Below the pieces are notes generated by a model that saw only the letters and a list, made by a program, of their open reading frames with translations, did no database searches and was not told where the DNA came from. From Rubellimicrobium thermophilum DSM 16684 (GTDB lineage Bacteria > Pseudomonadota > Alphaproteobacteria > Rhodobacterales > Rhodobacteraceae): a stretch of DNA of 63,144 nt. The stretch is taken from the NCBI RefSeq assembly GCF_000442315.1, contig NZ_KE557320.1, positions 130,480-193,623 of the forward strand, read 5' to 3'. The position numbers and the translations under genes were made by a program. Positions 8,240 to 17,923 of this stretch are shown piece by piece (position 1 is the first letter of the stretch; the number at the start of each line of letters is the position of its first letter).

Positions 8240-9328
8240 ATGACTCATCCGCTCGATCCCGATCTGGCCGAAAGGCTCGCCCGCGCAAGGGCCGATCTGC
8301 GGATCGGTCTGCCTGTCCTGATCGAGGATCAGACGGACCGCGCCCTTGCCCTTGCTGCCGAGACCGCAGGACCGGCACGCTTCGCGGCGTTGCGGGGGGT
8401 CGCCGGCGCGCTGCTGGCCATCGGGGCCCGACGCGCCGCCACGCTGAAGGCCCGTGCCTATGACGGCGATCTCGCCCGGCTGCGCCTGCCGCCGGATGCG
8501 GATCTGGCCTGGCTACGGGCGACGGCCGATCCGGCGCGCGATCTCGCCGCGCCCCTCAAGGGGCCTTATGTCGCGCTGCGCGACGGGGAGGGGGGGGTTT
8601 CCGCAGGGCTGGCCCGCGCAGCGCTGCGTCTGGCCAAGGGCGCGCGCCTGCTGCCGGCCATGGTGCTGGCACCCTGGAAGGCCGAGGAACCGGCGGGTCT
8701 CGTCCGGGTGTCGGTTGCCGAGATGGCTGCCCCCCCTCTCTCCCGGCTCTCCGAGGTGGTGTCCGCCCGTGTGCCTCTTGCGGTGTCGCGGGCAGGACGG
8801 CTCCATGTGTTCCGTTCGCCGCTCGAGGATGCCGAGCATGTCGCCGTCGAGATCGGCGCGCCGCCACGCGACCGCCCCGTGCTGGCGCGGCTCCATTCCG
8901 CCTGCCTGACCGGCGACATCTTCGGATCCGTCAAATGCGACTGCGGCCCCCAGCTTCATGCCGCGCTGGCCCGCATGGCCGAAGAGGGCGCGGGGGTGCT
9001 TCTCTATCTCGATCAGGAGGGGCGGGGCATCGGACTGGCCAACAAGATGCGGGCCTATTCGCTGCAGGATCAGGGATTCGACACGGTGGAGGCCAATCAC
9101 CGCCTGGGTTTCGAGGATGACGAGCGGGATTTCCGGGCGGGCGCACAGATGCTTGCGGCTCTCGGCTTCTCGGCGGTGCGGCTGCTGACCAACAACCCGG
9201 CCAAGGTCCGGCGGATGGAGGAAGCCGGCATCGCGGTGACCGAGCGGGTGCCGCTGCGCGTCGGCGAGACGCCCGAGAATGCCGCCTATCTCGCCACCAA
9301 GATCGCCCGGTCGGGGCATCTGCCATGA
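8240..9328 (+). CDS. ribA: GTP cyclohydrolase II
   Basis: First committed step of riboflavin synthesis: opens the imidazole ring of GTP to give 2,5-diamino-6-ribosylamino-pyrimidinone phosphate. The zinc ligands are seen as Cys222, Cys233 and Cys235 ([11 protein letters not shown] then CDCG), followed by [16 protein letters not shown]. The protein has 362 residues because about 170 residues precede the catalytic domain. That region is not an obvious dihydroxybutanone-phosphate synthase, so this is not a RibBA fusion. Its stop overlaps the next start by four bases (ATGA). Confidence 0.93.
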   Translation: MTHPLDPDLAERLARARADLRIGLPVLIEDQTDRALALAAETAGPARFAALRGVAGALLAIGARRAATLKARAYDGDLARLRLPPDADLAWLRATADPARDLAAPLKGPYVALRDGEGGVSAGLARAALRLAKGARLLPAMVLAPWKAEEPAGLVRVSVAEMAAPPLSRLSEVVSARVPLAVSRAGRLHVFRSPLEDAEHVAVEIGAPPRDRPVLARLHSACLTGDIFGSVKCDCGPQLHAALARMAEEGAGVLLYLDQEGRGIGLANKMRAYSLQDQGFDTVEANHRLGFEDDERDFRAGAQMLAALGFSAVRLLTNNPAKVRRMEEAGIAVTERVPLRVGETPENAAYLATKIARSGHLP

Positions 9329-9828
9329 GGGTGCCGCGGCGCGATGATCTGGTGCTGACCCCCACCGGTCTGCGCGCCTTCGGCCGCCGCCTGCCCTGCT
9401 CGTTCGGGAGGGGCGGGCTGACGGCCGACAAGCGCGAGGGCGACGGCTGCACACCGAAGGGGACCCATGCCATCCTGGGCCTGCTCTGGCGCCCGGACCG
9501 GATGCACCGCCCGGCAGAGCGGGCGCGTCCCATCAGGCCGGGCGACCTGTGGTCGGATGATCCGCGCGACAGGGACTACAACCGCATGGTCCGTGCCCCG
9601 CATCCCTGGTCGCACGAACGGCTGCGCCGGCCCGATCCGCTCTATGATCTGGTGATCGTGACGGGGTGGAACTGGCCCCGGCCCGAACCCGGGCGCGGCT
9701 CGGCCATCTTCCTGCATCGCTGGCGCCGTCCCGGTGCGCCGACGGCGGGCTGCATCGCCCTGCATCCGCGCGATCTGCGCTGGATCGCGGCGCGTCTGAC
9801 CCCCCGCACGCGCCTGGTCGTGCGATGA
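9325..9828 (+). CDS. L,D-transpeptidase family protein
   Basis: A 167-residue YkuD-type protein. The catalytic signature is present as LHRW with His131, then PTAGCIAL with the nucleophile Cys143. I see no clear signal peptide; the N terminus ([20 protein letters not shown]) is basic. It may act in the cytoplasm, be exported in another way or be inactive. The ATGA overlap with ribA means the two are co-translated, an odd pairing of riboflavin synthesis with wall chemistry. Confidence 0.85.
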   Translation: MRVPRRDDLVLTPTGLRAFGRRLPCSFGRGGLTADKREGDGCTPKGTHAILGLLWRPDRMHRPAERARPIRPGDLWSDDPRDRDYNRMVRAPHPWSHERLRRPDPLYDLVIVTGWNWPRPEPGRGSAIFLHRWRRPGAPTAGCIALHPRDLRWIAARLTPRTRLVVR

Positions 9829-9888
9829 GGGTCTGACGCCGCGTCCTGCGTGACCGCTGCGGAATCGGACGGCAGGATCGACAGTGCC

Positions 9889-11893
9889 ATGTCATATCCG
9901 CATCTTCTGTCCCCGATCCGCCTTGGTCCCTTGTCGCTGCCCAACCGCGTGCTGATGGGCTCCATGCATACCGGGCTCGAGGAGCTGGGCGACTGGGGCC
10001 GGGTCGCGGCCTATTATGCGGCACGGGCCTCGGCGGGGCTGATTGTCACGGGCGGGATGGCGCCTAACCGCGAAGGCGCCGTGTTTCCCGGTGCCGCGGG
10101 CCTGTTCACCGATCGCGACGTCGCGAATCACCGCCGCGTCACCGATGCGGTTCATGAGGCGGGCGGGCGCATCGCGATGCAGATCCTGCATGCCGGGCGC
10201 TATGCCTATGGGCCCGATTGCGTCGCGCCTTCGGCTGTCCGCTCCCCGATTTCTCCCTTCGTCCCGCGCGCCCTGGACGAGGAGGGCATCAGGGCCCAGA
10301 TCGCCGCCTTTGCCACGGCCGCGGCCCGCGCAGCGGAAGCGGGCTATGACGGGGTCGAGGTCATGGGCTCCGAGGGGTATCTGATCAACCAGTTCCTGGC
10401 GCCCCGTACCAATCGCCGTGAGGATGCCTGGGGCGGCAGCCCGCGGAACCGCCGGCGCTTCGCGCTGGAGGTGGTGCGCGCCGTGCGCGCGGCGCTGGGC
10501 CCCGATCGCGTGCTCATCTATCGCATCTCGCTGATCGATCTGGTCGAGGATGGCCAGACCTGGGAGGAGATCGCCGCGCTGGCCCGCGAGGTGGAAGCGG
10601 CCGGCGCGGATGCCCTCAATGCCGGAATCGGCTGGCACGAATCGCGTGTGCCGACGATCGCGACCTCGGTCCCGCGGGGGGCCTGGACCTGGCTGGCCGC
10701 ACGCCTGAAACAGGAGACCGCCCTGCCGGTGATCGCCTCCAACCGCCTGAACACGCCCGAAGCGGCCGAGGCGGTCCTGGCGGCCGGCGAGGCGGACATG
10801 GTCAACATCGCGTGTCCCTTCCTGGCCGATCCGGATTTCGTGACCAAGACCGCCCAGGGTCGGGCGGCCGAGATCGCCCCCTGCATCGCCTGCAATCAGG
10901 CCTGTCTCGATCACACCTTCGCAGGCAGGACCGCCTCCTGCCTTGTCAATCCGCGGGCCGCGCACGAGACGGTGCTGGTCATCCGCCCCGCTGCGGCGCG
11001 GCGCCATGTCGCGGTGGTCGGCGCCGGCCCCGCCGGCCTGGCGGCCGCCCTGACTGCCGCCGAGAGGGGGCATGCCGTGACGCTGTTCGAACGCGAGCCC
11101 CGCATCGGCGGTCAGCTCAACCTGGCGGCTGCGGTGCCGGGCAAGGAGGAGTTCGTCCCCCTCATCGCCTGGTTTGCCCGGATGATCGAACGGCGTGGCG
11201 TGATGCTGCGGCTTGGCTGCGAGGCAGTCCCGGAGGATCTGGAGGGCTTCGATGCGGTTGTCGTGGCCACCGGCGTGCGGCCGCGCGATCCCGGCCTGCC
11301 GGGGCAGGATCTGCCCCATGTCGCTACCTATGCCGATATCCTGACCGGCCGCGTCACGGCCGGCCCGCGCGTTGCGGTGATCGGGGCGGGCGGCATCGGC
11401 TTCGATGTCTCGACCTATCTGGTGATCGGGGCGGGCTCTTCGTCCGACCCTGCCCGATGGCGCGCCGAATGGGGGGGTGGGCGATCCCGCCGAGATCCGC
11501 GGCGGCCTCGTCCCGCCCCGGCCCGATCCCCCCTGCGTCAGGTGACGCTGATCCAGCGCAAGGCGGGTCAGCCGGGGCGCGGGCTGGGCCGGACGACAGG
11601 ATGGATCCACCGCGCCGCATTGCGGATGAAGGGCGTCCGGATGCTGGGTGGCGCCACCTACGAGCGGATCGCGCCCGAGGGCCTCTGGCTTCGGCTGGAC
11701 GGCGGAGAGCCCGAACTCGTGCCGGCGGACACGATCGTTCTCTGCACCGGGCAGGAGAGCGAACGGTCCCTTGCTGACAGGTTGCAGGCGAGGGGGGCGC
11801 CCCGTGCATGTGATCGGCGGGGCCGATATGGCTGCCGAGCTCGATGCCAAGCGCGCGATCGATCAGGGGATGCGTCTGGCTGCCACGCTCTAG
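9889..11893 (+). CDS. 2,4-dienoyl-CoA reductase-like NADH:flavin oxidoreductase, frameshifted
   Basis: A FadH-type multidomain flavoenzyme. An old-yellow-enzyme barrel spans about residues 1-340. A 4Fe-4S cluster motif follows (CIACNQACLD, then a later Cys), then an FAD/NAD(P)-binding domain with GAGPAG and GAGGIGFDV. FadH reduces 2,4-dienoyl-CoA with NADPH during unsaturated fatty acid oxidation; relatives act on other substrates. The frame breaks at G7 11471-11477, C6 11528-11533 and G6 11792-11797. Three one-base corrections give a continuous protein of about 667 residues ending IGGADMAAELDAKRA...LAATL. The LysR gene downstream may regulate it. Confidence 0.85.
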
Positions 11894-11919
11894 CCGTTTC
11901 CGTGCCCGATCAAATCCAT

Positions 11920-11937
11920 CCATTGTCCGTGCAATGG
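11920..11937. promoter_or_regulatory. Inverted repeat upstream of the LysR gene
   Basis: CCATTG and CAATGG are separated by six bases. ATTG-N6-CAAT fits the T-N11-A pattern of LysR-type sites. It lies 80 bp before the LysR start and just after the flavoprotein stop, so autoregulation is the natural guess. Confidence 0.45.
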
Positions 11938-12016
11938 CCAAGGGTGCGTCCACAACGCGCCCCATTCCGTGGACAGTCTGGATCCATTCCGATCGCTCCC
12001 GCCAAGGACGACTCCG

Positions 12017-12922
12017 ATGGACCGACTGACCGAGATGGAAGCCTTCGCCGCCGTGGTGGATCAGGGCGGGTTCACCGATGCCGCCAAGAAGCTCGGCATT
12101 TCCAAGTCCGCCGTCTCGAAGCATGTCTCCTCTCTCGAGGCACGGCTCGGGGCGCGGCTGCTCAACCGCACCACGCGGCGCGTCTCGCCGACCGAGATCG
12201 GTCTGGCCTATTATGATCGCGCGCGGCGCGTGCTGAACGATGCCGGCGAGGCCGATGCGCTCGTGACCTCGATGCAGAGCGCCCCTTCGGGCCTTCTGCG
12301 GATCTCCGTGGCCACCGATTTCGGTGTGAATCACCTCTCTCCGGTGCTGGGCGAATTCCTGCAGCAGTATCCCGACATCACCGTCAACATGGTGCTCAAC
12401 AACCGCTATGTGGAGCTCATCTCCGAGGGCTTCGACATGGCGATCCGCATCGGCGAGCTCGAGGACAGCTCCCTGCGGGCGCGCAAGATCGCCGAGACAT
12501 CCAAGAGGATGATCGCGTCTCCTTCCTATTTCGCCCAGTTCGGCCGGCCCGAGAAGATCGACGATCTGAACGAGCACAAGCTCCTGCACTATTCCAACCA
12601 GTCCTCGGCCGCCGTGTGGAAGATCACGGCCCCTTCGGGGGAGAAGCGCCAGATCCGCACCGCCGGCTGGCTCACGGTCAATGACGGGCAATCCCTGCTC
12701 AACGCCTGCATCTCGGGGCTGGGCATCGCCTATCTGCCGGCCTTCCTCTATGCCGATGCAATGCGCAAGGGCCTGGTCGAGGAGGCGATCCCCGGCCTTC
12801 CGGTGGAGGTGCTGGGCATCTATGCCGTCTATCCGCCGGGCCGTTTCACCCAGCCCAAGGTGCGGGCTTTCATCGATTTCCTCGTGAATGCCTTTGCCGA
12901 CAAGGGGCCGGACAACTGGTAG
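12017..12922 (+). CDS. LysR-family transcriptional regulator
   Basis: A 301-residue LysR-type regulator. The N-terminal winged helix-turn-helix reads FTDAAKKLGISKSAVSKHVS at about residues 18-37, and the C-terminal part is the usual two-lobed effector domain starting near residue 90. I choose the ATG at 12017, which has AAGGACGA upstream; an in-frame ATG 16 codons earlier gives a longer, non-typical N terminus. It converges on an OmpA-like gene with only three bases between the stops. Its target may be itself or the flavoprotein upstream; the ligand is unknown. Confidence 0.92.
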   Translation: MDRLTEMEAFAAVVDQGGFTDAAKKLGISKSAVSKHVSSLEARLGARLLNRTTRRVSPTEIGLAYYDRARRVLNDAGEADALVTSMQSAPSGLLRISVATDFGVNHLSPVLGEFLQQYPDITVNMVLNNRYVELISEGFDMAIRIGELEDSSLRARKIAETSKRMIASPSYFAQFGRPEKIDDLNEHKLLHYSNQSSAAVWKITAPSGEKRQIRTAGWLTVNDGQSLLNACISGLGIAYLPAFLYADAMRKGLVEEAIPGLPVEVLGIYAVYPPGRFTQPKVRAFIDFLVNAFADKGPDNW

Positions 12923-12925
12923 GCT

Positions 12926-13849
12926 TCAGGGCAGCGGCACGGCCTCCACGCGCCGGTTGGCCGCGCGCCCTTCCGGAGTGAGGTTGGAGGCCACGGGTGC
13001 AAGCCAGCCCATCCCGTGGGCCTCGAGGCGCGTGCTCGCCACGCCGTAATCCCGGACCAGCCGATCCGCAACAGCGCGGGCGCGGGCACGTGAAAGGGCG
13101 ATATTCGCCTCCAGAGGACCGGTCGCATCCGTATGGCCCACGATGGCCACCCGCCTTGCGGGATCCTCTGCCAGCCAGTCCGCCAATGCGGCAAGCGCCC
13201 TCTCTCCTCCGCTGTCCAGATCCGCCGAGCCCGGGGCGAAGTGCAGGCCTTCCAGCATCGCATGCCCCTCCGCATCGAGCCGTGCGGCCAGCGTCCGGCG
13301 GTCAGACACAGCCAGGGCGGGGGTAGGGGCCGGGGCGGGGGAGGGCGTGCTCCTTGACGGGGCCTCTGCTTCTTCCCTGTTCGCATCGACATGAATCGCC
13401 TGCACGAAGCCGCGCCCGCCGCTGCGGCTGACCAGAAGGCTCAGCCCCTCTGATCCCCTGATCGCCGAGAGATAGCGGAAATCCGCAAGATCCACGATCA
13501 TCGCCGGCGGAGGCAGCACCTCGATCGCCATGCGGAAGTCGAAGCCGCCACAGGCCGCAGCCGCACAGTCGAGAAGGACATCCCATCCGGCCTCGATCAG
13601 ACTGGCGCGCAAGGGGGCCAGAAGGGCCAGCGTCGTGTCGTCGCCCGGTATCTCCCAGCTGCGCTGTTCGACCTCGCCCTCGAGCCGCCTCAGCGGCACA
13701 CCCTCTTCGCTCCAGGGCGCTTCGGCCAGGGCATGCTCGGCCAGCCCCAGCGTCTCGTCGAGAAGGAGTGTCGCCCCCGATGGCGGATCCGGCATCTGGG
13801 CGGCAGCAGGCACAGCCCCCAGAAGGAGAAGCGCCAGAAACGCTTTCAT
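12926..13849 (-). CDS. OmpA-family outer-membrane/periplasmic protein
   Basis: An exported 307-residue protein. A signal peptide (ending PAAAQ) and a unique domain of about 150 residues come first, with a short Pro/Ala/Ser linker near residues 160-175. The C-terminal OmpA/MotB peptidoglycan-binding domain shows HTDATGPLEANIALSRARA and RRVEAV. The OmpA domain binds the diaminopimelate peptide of the wall. Its start overlaps the upstream gene's stop by four bases (13846-13849). Confidence 0.88.
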   Translation of the reverse strand: MKAFLALLLLGAVPAAAQMPDPPSGATLLLDETLGLAEHALAEAPWSEEGVPLRRLEGEVEQRSWEIPGDDTTLALLAPLRASLIEAGWDVLLDCAAAACGGFDFRMAIEVLPPPAMIVDLADFRYLSAIRGSEGLSLLVSRSGGRGFVQAIHVDANREEAEAPSRSTPSPAPAPTPALAVSDRRTLAARLDAEGHAMLEGLHFAPGSADLDSGGERALAALADWLAEDPARRVAIVGHTDATGPLEANIALSRARARAVADRLVRDYGVASTRLEAHGMGWLAPVASNLTPEGRAANRRVEAVPLP

Positions 13850-14577
13850 CCTGCCCGATCCTCCGGGAACAGGGCGGCGAGGCGGGTCATCGCTTCGCCC
13901 ACGCGTGCCCCGTCCGCCCCGCGGATGACGACATGCGCCCCATAGGCGCCGTCCTGCTGAAAGGGATAGGAGCCGAAGGACAGATCGGGATAGTCCGCTG
14001 CCAGGGCCGCAAGCGGGCCGGCGATCTCGCCCTCGCCGCGCAGGATGCGCAGGGACTGCGACAAAAGCGGCGTGCCGCCTGTCAGCCGGGGCAGCAGGCT
14101 GGCGACCATCGCCTCGAAGATGCGTGGCACGCCCGCCATCACATGCACGTTTCCGACCGAGAAGCCGGGCGCGGCACTGACCGGATTCTCGATCAGCTCC
14201 GCCCCTTCGGGAATGCGGGCCATACGCAGCCGCGCCTCGTTCAGCGGGATGCCGCTGCGGTCGTAATGGGCCTGGAGGATCGCGCGGGCATCCTCGCGCA
14301 CCGAGAGGGGGCGGCCCAGCGCCTCGGCCACGGCATCGGCAGTGATGTCGTCATGAGTCGGCCCGATGCCGCCCGAGGTGAAAAGATGGTCATGGGCTGC
14401 GGACAGCTCGCGCACGGCACGGACGATGGCCTGCATCCGGTCGGGGACGATCCGCGCCTCGCACAGGTCGATTCCCACACGCGCCAGTTCCTGGGCGAGG
14501 AAATGCATGTTGCTGTCGCGTGTGCGGCCCGAGAGGATCTCGTCGCCGATGATGAGGATGGCGGCAGTCGGGTTCAT
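13846..14577 (-). CDS. CinA-type/molybdopterin-binding domain protein
   Basis: A 243-residue protein of the MoaB/Mog fold as found in the N-terminal half of CinA. Motifs IGDEILSGRTRDSN and FTSGGIGPTHDDITADAVA are visible. It lacks the C-terminal nicotinamide-nucleotide amidase domain of full CinA. Standalone versions are often called competence/damage-inducible protein A, but their role is not established; an ADP-ribose or NMN-related phosphatase activity is known for some CinA proteins. It is translationally coupled to the OmpA-like gene and divergent from map. Confidence 0.85.
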   Translation of the reverse strand: MNPTAAILIIGDEILSGRTRDSNMHFLAQELARVGIDLCEARIVPDRMQAIVRAVRELSAAHDHLFTSGGIGPTHDDITADAVAEALGRPLSVREDARAILQAHYDRSGIPLNEARLRMARIPEGAELIENPVSAAPGFSVGNVHVMAGVPRIFEAMVASLLPRLTGGTPLLSQSLRILRGEGEIAGPLAALAADYPDLSFGSYPFQQDGAYGAHVVIRGADGARVGEAMTRLAALFPEDRAG

Positions 14578-14684
14578 CCTGCACCTGAAGACCGGAAGGA
14601 TGGTGTCGGGTATAGGCTGGGCCAGGCCGGTGGACCAGCAGCATCTGCTGGAACTTGGCCGTCTGATCGCCTATCTGCAGGGGC

Positions 14685-15515
14685 ATGATGGACGGGGTTG
14701 GACGAGTGGACGAACGCAGAGGCAGGCTGACGCGCGACGGCATCCGCATTCACGAGCCTGCGGATTTCGAAGGGATGCGCCGCGCGGGTCGCGTGGTGGC
14801 CGGGATCCTTGATGCCATCATTCCGCATGTCCATCCGGGGCAGACGACCGGTGCCATCGACCGTCTGATCACCGAGATGGTGCAGGCGGCCGGGGCGACA
14901 TCGGCGACGATCGGCTACAAGGGCTATCGGCACGCCTCCTGCATCAGCGTCAATCATGTCGTCTGCCACGGCATTCCCGGCGACAAGGTGCTGAAGGATG
15001 GCGACATCCTCAACATCGATGTCACCGTGATCGTGGACGGATGGTATGGGGACAGCTCGCGGATGTATGTCGCGGGCACGCCTTCCCGCAAGGCCGAGCG
15101 GCTCTGTCAGGTCACCTATGACGCCCTGATGCGCGGGATCGAGGCGGCCCGTCCCGGCAACACCTTCGGCGATATCGGCGCGGCCATCCAGGCCCATGTC
15201 GAGGCCAACCGCATGTCCGTGGTGCGCGATTTCTGCGGCCACGGCCTCGGCCGCGTTTTTCATGCCCCGCCCAATGTCCTGCATTATGGCCGTCCCGGAA
15301 CGGGGCCGCGGCTGGAGGAGGGGATGTTCTTCACCATCGAGCCGATGGTGAATCTGGGTCGGCCGGAGACCAAGATCCTCTCCGACGACTGGACGGCCGT
15401 GACGCGCGACAAGTCCCTCTCGGCCCAATACGAACATTCGATCGGCATCACCGCCACGGGCTGCGAGATCTTCACCCTTTCGCCCGCCGGGCGCTTCCAC
15501 CCGACTTGGGGTTGA
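14685..15515 (+). CDS. map: Methionine aminopeptidase, type I
   Basis: Removes the initiator Met from nascent proteins in the cytoplasm. The metal ligands of the pita-bread fold are recognisable: NIDVTVIVDGWYGDSSRMY (two Asp), CGHGLGRVFH (His), FTIEPMVN (Glu) and the final EHSIGIT (Glu). It is 276 residues long, slightly extended at the N terminus relative to E. coli. Two adjacent ATG codons at 14685 and 14688 are possible starts with a weak GGGG site. It diverges from the CinA-type gene across 107 bp. Confidence 0.94.
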   Translation: MMDGVGRVDERRGRLTRDGIRIHEPADFEGMRRAGRVVAGILDAIIPHVHPGQTTGAIDRLITEMVQAAGATSATIGYKGYRHASCISVNHVVCHGIPGDKVLKDGDILNIDVTVIVDGWYGDSSRMYVAGTPSRKAERLCQVTYDALMRGIEAARPGNTFGDIGAAIQAHVEANRMSVVRDFCGHGLGRVFHAPPNVLHYGRPGTGPRLEEGMFFTIEPMVNLGRPETKILSDDWTAVTRDKSLSAQYEHSIGITATGCEIFTLSPAGRFHPTWG

Positions 15516-15846
15516 TCCCGGCGGCACTGCATCGGGATGTCGGTCGAGGGCTGGCCGGGCCGGAGCAGGTGCTCCGTGCCGGAATCGGCACACGGCCGTC
15601 CCTGACGGGATGGCCCCTGTCCGACGGACCGTCCTGTCCGGATCCGGCTCGAAGGCGGCATCCTTCCCCTGGGCGTCGCCCCTCGACCCCGTGACCGAGG
15701 CGCACAGGGCCGCTGCAGGCAGAACATAATTGTATCAGGCTGTCGCGAGACGCCGTTTTGCGACAATTGGCGACAAGACTCCGCTTCTGCGAGCTGGCCG
15801 GCCGGCTTATCGCTGAGTGCCGTTTCCGGAGGATGCCCGTCAGGCG
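15516..15846. other. 331-bp gap between map and the efflux operon
   Basis: Contains no convincing gene. A short hairpin (GTGCCG at 15576-15581 with CGGCAC at 15586-15591) may end map transcription. The AT-richer right part (15720-15780) carries GCGACA repeats and probably the operon promoter. Confidence 0.6.
15741..15776 (+). promoter_or_regulatory. GCGACAA direct repeats before the efflux operon
   Basis: GCGACAA occurs at 15760 and again at 15770, exactly one helical turn apart, with an inverted TGTCGC at 15741-15746. Ten-bp-spaced direct repeats are typical OmpR-family binding sites, and the next gene encodes such a regulator. They lie about 70-105 bp before its start. Binding is inference. 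Confidence 0.5.
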
Positions 15847-16563
15847 ATGAATCCGCTGCCGCATCAGGTCCTGATCGTCGATGATGCCCGCGACATCCGC
15901 GAGCCGCTGGGGCAGTATCTGCGCCGGCAGGGGCTCCGGACCCTGCTTGCGGCCAGTGCCGCAGAGGCGCGCCGCTGTGTCGAAACCGCCAATCCCGCAC
16001 TGGTCGTTCTGGATGTGATGATGCCGGGCGAGGACGGACTCAGCCTCTGCCGCTGGCTCGTGGCGCGGGGCGGGCCGCCGGTGATCCTTCTGACCGCGAT
16101 GGCCGGCGAGACGGACCGCATCGTGGGCCTGGAACTCGGTGCCGACGACTATGTCGTCAAGCCCTTCAATCCGCGGGAACTTCTGGCACGTATCCGCGCC
16201 GTGCTGCGCCGCATCCCCGAATCCGCTCGCATCGTGGCCCCGCATCCGCGCCGCATCGGTCCCTGGCAGCACGATCCGGCCTGCCAGCGGCTGAAACATG
16301 ACGACGGGCGGATCGTCGCGCTCACCAGCGGCGAGAACCGGCTTCTGGGCATCCTGATGGACAACCCCCATCGCGTCATGTCGCGCGAGGAACTTCTGGA
16401 ACTGAGCGCCGGACGCGGTGCAGGGCCCTATGACCGGGCCATCGACAACATGATCAGTCGCCTGCGCCGCAAGATCGAGGCCGATCCGAAGAGGCCTGTT
16501 CTCATCGTCACCGAATGGGGTGGCGGCTATCGTCTTGCGGCGGATGTGGAGGATCTGGCGTGA
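15847..16563 (+). CDS. OmpR-family response regulator of the efflux operon
   Basis: A 238-residue response regulator: receiver domain with Asp12-Asp13 and phospho-acceptor Asp56, conserved Lys in DDYVVKPF, then a winged-helix domain ending in TEWGGGYRL. It is first in an operon with its kinase and an RND pump and probably activates that operon when phosphorylated. The start ATG at 15847 is the first good one in frame; GGAGGA lies 13-18 bases upstream, a somewhat long spacing, so the start is moderately sure. The stop overlaps the kinase GTG start. Confidence 0.92.
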   Translation: MNPLPHQVLIVDDARDIREPLGQYLRRQGLRTLLAASAAEARRCVETANPALVVLDVMMPGEDGLSLCRWLVARGGPPVILLTAMAGETDRIVGLELGADDYVVKPFNPRELLARIRAVLRRIPESARIVAPHPRRIGPWQHDPACQRLKHDDGRIVALTSGENRLLGILMDNPHRVMSREELLELSAGRGAGPYDRAIDNMISRLRRKIEADPKRPVLIVTEWGGGYRLAADVEDLA

Positions 16564-17923
16564 CGGGACGCCTCTTGCGTCCTGACGGTCTGTCGGGCCG
16601 GATCGCGCTTCTGCTGTCGCTGGCACTGGCCACGGCGCATCTGGTGATCGCCGGCATCCTGTATCTCGACCGCGAGACGCAAGCCGGTCAGTCCCTGCTG
16701 GCGGCCGAACTGGGGCGCCTCGATCGGCTGGTCGCAGCGATGCTCAGGGCGGGCCCGGCTACGCGGGCAGAGATCCTGCAGCTGGCGCAGAGCGAGACCC
16801 TGTCCCTGTCCCTGTCCGATGCGCCGCTCGACATGACCGGCCTTGACCCGGTTCCGCCCGATCTTGTCCGGCAGATCCGGACCATGCCGTCCCTTGCCGA
16901 GGCCACCGGCGGGATTGCCGCGCCCGCCCCGTATACGGCGCCCCGGCTGATCCTGTCCGTTCCGATTGACGGATCGGCGGGTGACGGGTCGCGGCTTGTT
17001 GCGGCCTTGCGTCTCGATGCGGCCTTCCTGCCAGCCCGGAGTCCCGGCCGCCTTGCGCTGATCCTGGGCCTGCCCTTCGCGCTTGTGCTGGCCTTCGGAT
17101 TGGGTTTCGTGCGCCGGCTTGTCCTGCCCTTACAGCAGATGGCCAGCGCCGCCCGGGCCTTCGGCCATGGTCAGCGCGGCGTGCGCCTTGCTGAAGACGG
17201 CCTTCGGGAGCTGCGCGATCTGGCGCGGGCCTTCAACGAGATGCAGGACCGCCTTGCCGCCGCCGAGGCAGAGCGGTTGCGCATGGTTGCCGCCGTTGGC
17301 CACGATCTGCGGACGCCGCTCACCAGCCTTCGCATCCGGGCCGAGATGCTGGACGAGGACGAGGCCGAGCCGATCATCCGCACGATCGAGGACATGGCGG
17401 TGATGGCCGAAACCCTGATCGCCTATGCCCGCGGTGCACGCGATGCCGAGCCGATCCGGCACTTCGATCTGCGAGAGCTGCTCGAACGCCTCTGTGACGA
17501 ATGCGGCTGCACCCTGATTGCGGCCGACCCGGCCGGGATGCGCGGCCAGCCCGTGGCTCTGGGGCGGGCCCTGCGCAACCTTCTGGACAATGCTCGCCGC
17601 TATGGCACTGACACGCGCGTCACGCTGACGGCCGCCAAGGCGTGCCTGACGGTGCAGATCGATGACGATGGTCCGGGCATTCCCCCCGAACGGATCGAGA
17701 CCCTGTTCCGTCCCTTCGAACGAGGCGAGGCCAGCCGCAACCCGGATACGGGGGGGTCGGTCTGGGACTGGCCATCGCAAGAGCCGTGATCGAACGGCAT
17801 GGCGGGCGCATCAGCCTGAGCAACCGTCCCGAAGGCGGGCTGCGGGCCACCGTGACCCTGCCGCCCGAACTGCCGAGTCCGGCCGGACCCGGCACGGATG
17901 CACATACAGGGGAGAGAACATGA
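16560..17923 (+). CDS. Sensor histidine kinase of the efflux operon, frameshifted
   Basis: Inner-membrane sensor kinase paired with the preceding regulator. TM1 lies about residues 11-33, a periplasmic loop follows, TM2 about 163-185, then HAMP. The H-box GHDLRTPL has its His near residue 248. The ATPase domain shows N-box [16 protein letters not shown] and [10 protein letters not shown]. The frame breaks at a G7 run (17750-17756). Adding one G reads through to a TGA at 17921-17923. The GTG start at 16560 overlaps the regulator stop (GTGA), and the restored end overlaps the adaptor ATG (ATGA). The restored protein is 454 residues. Confidence 0.88.
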
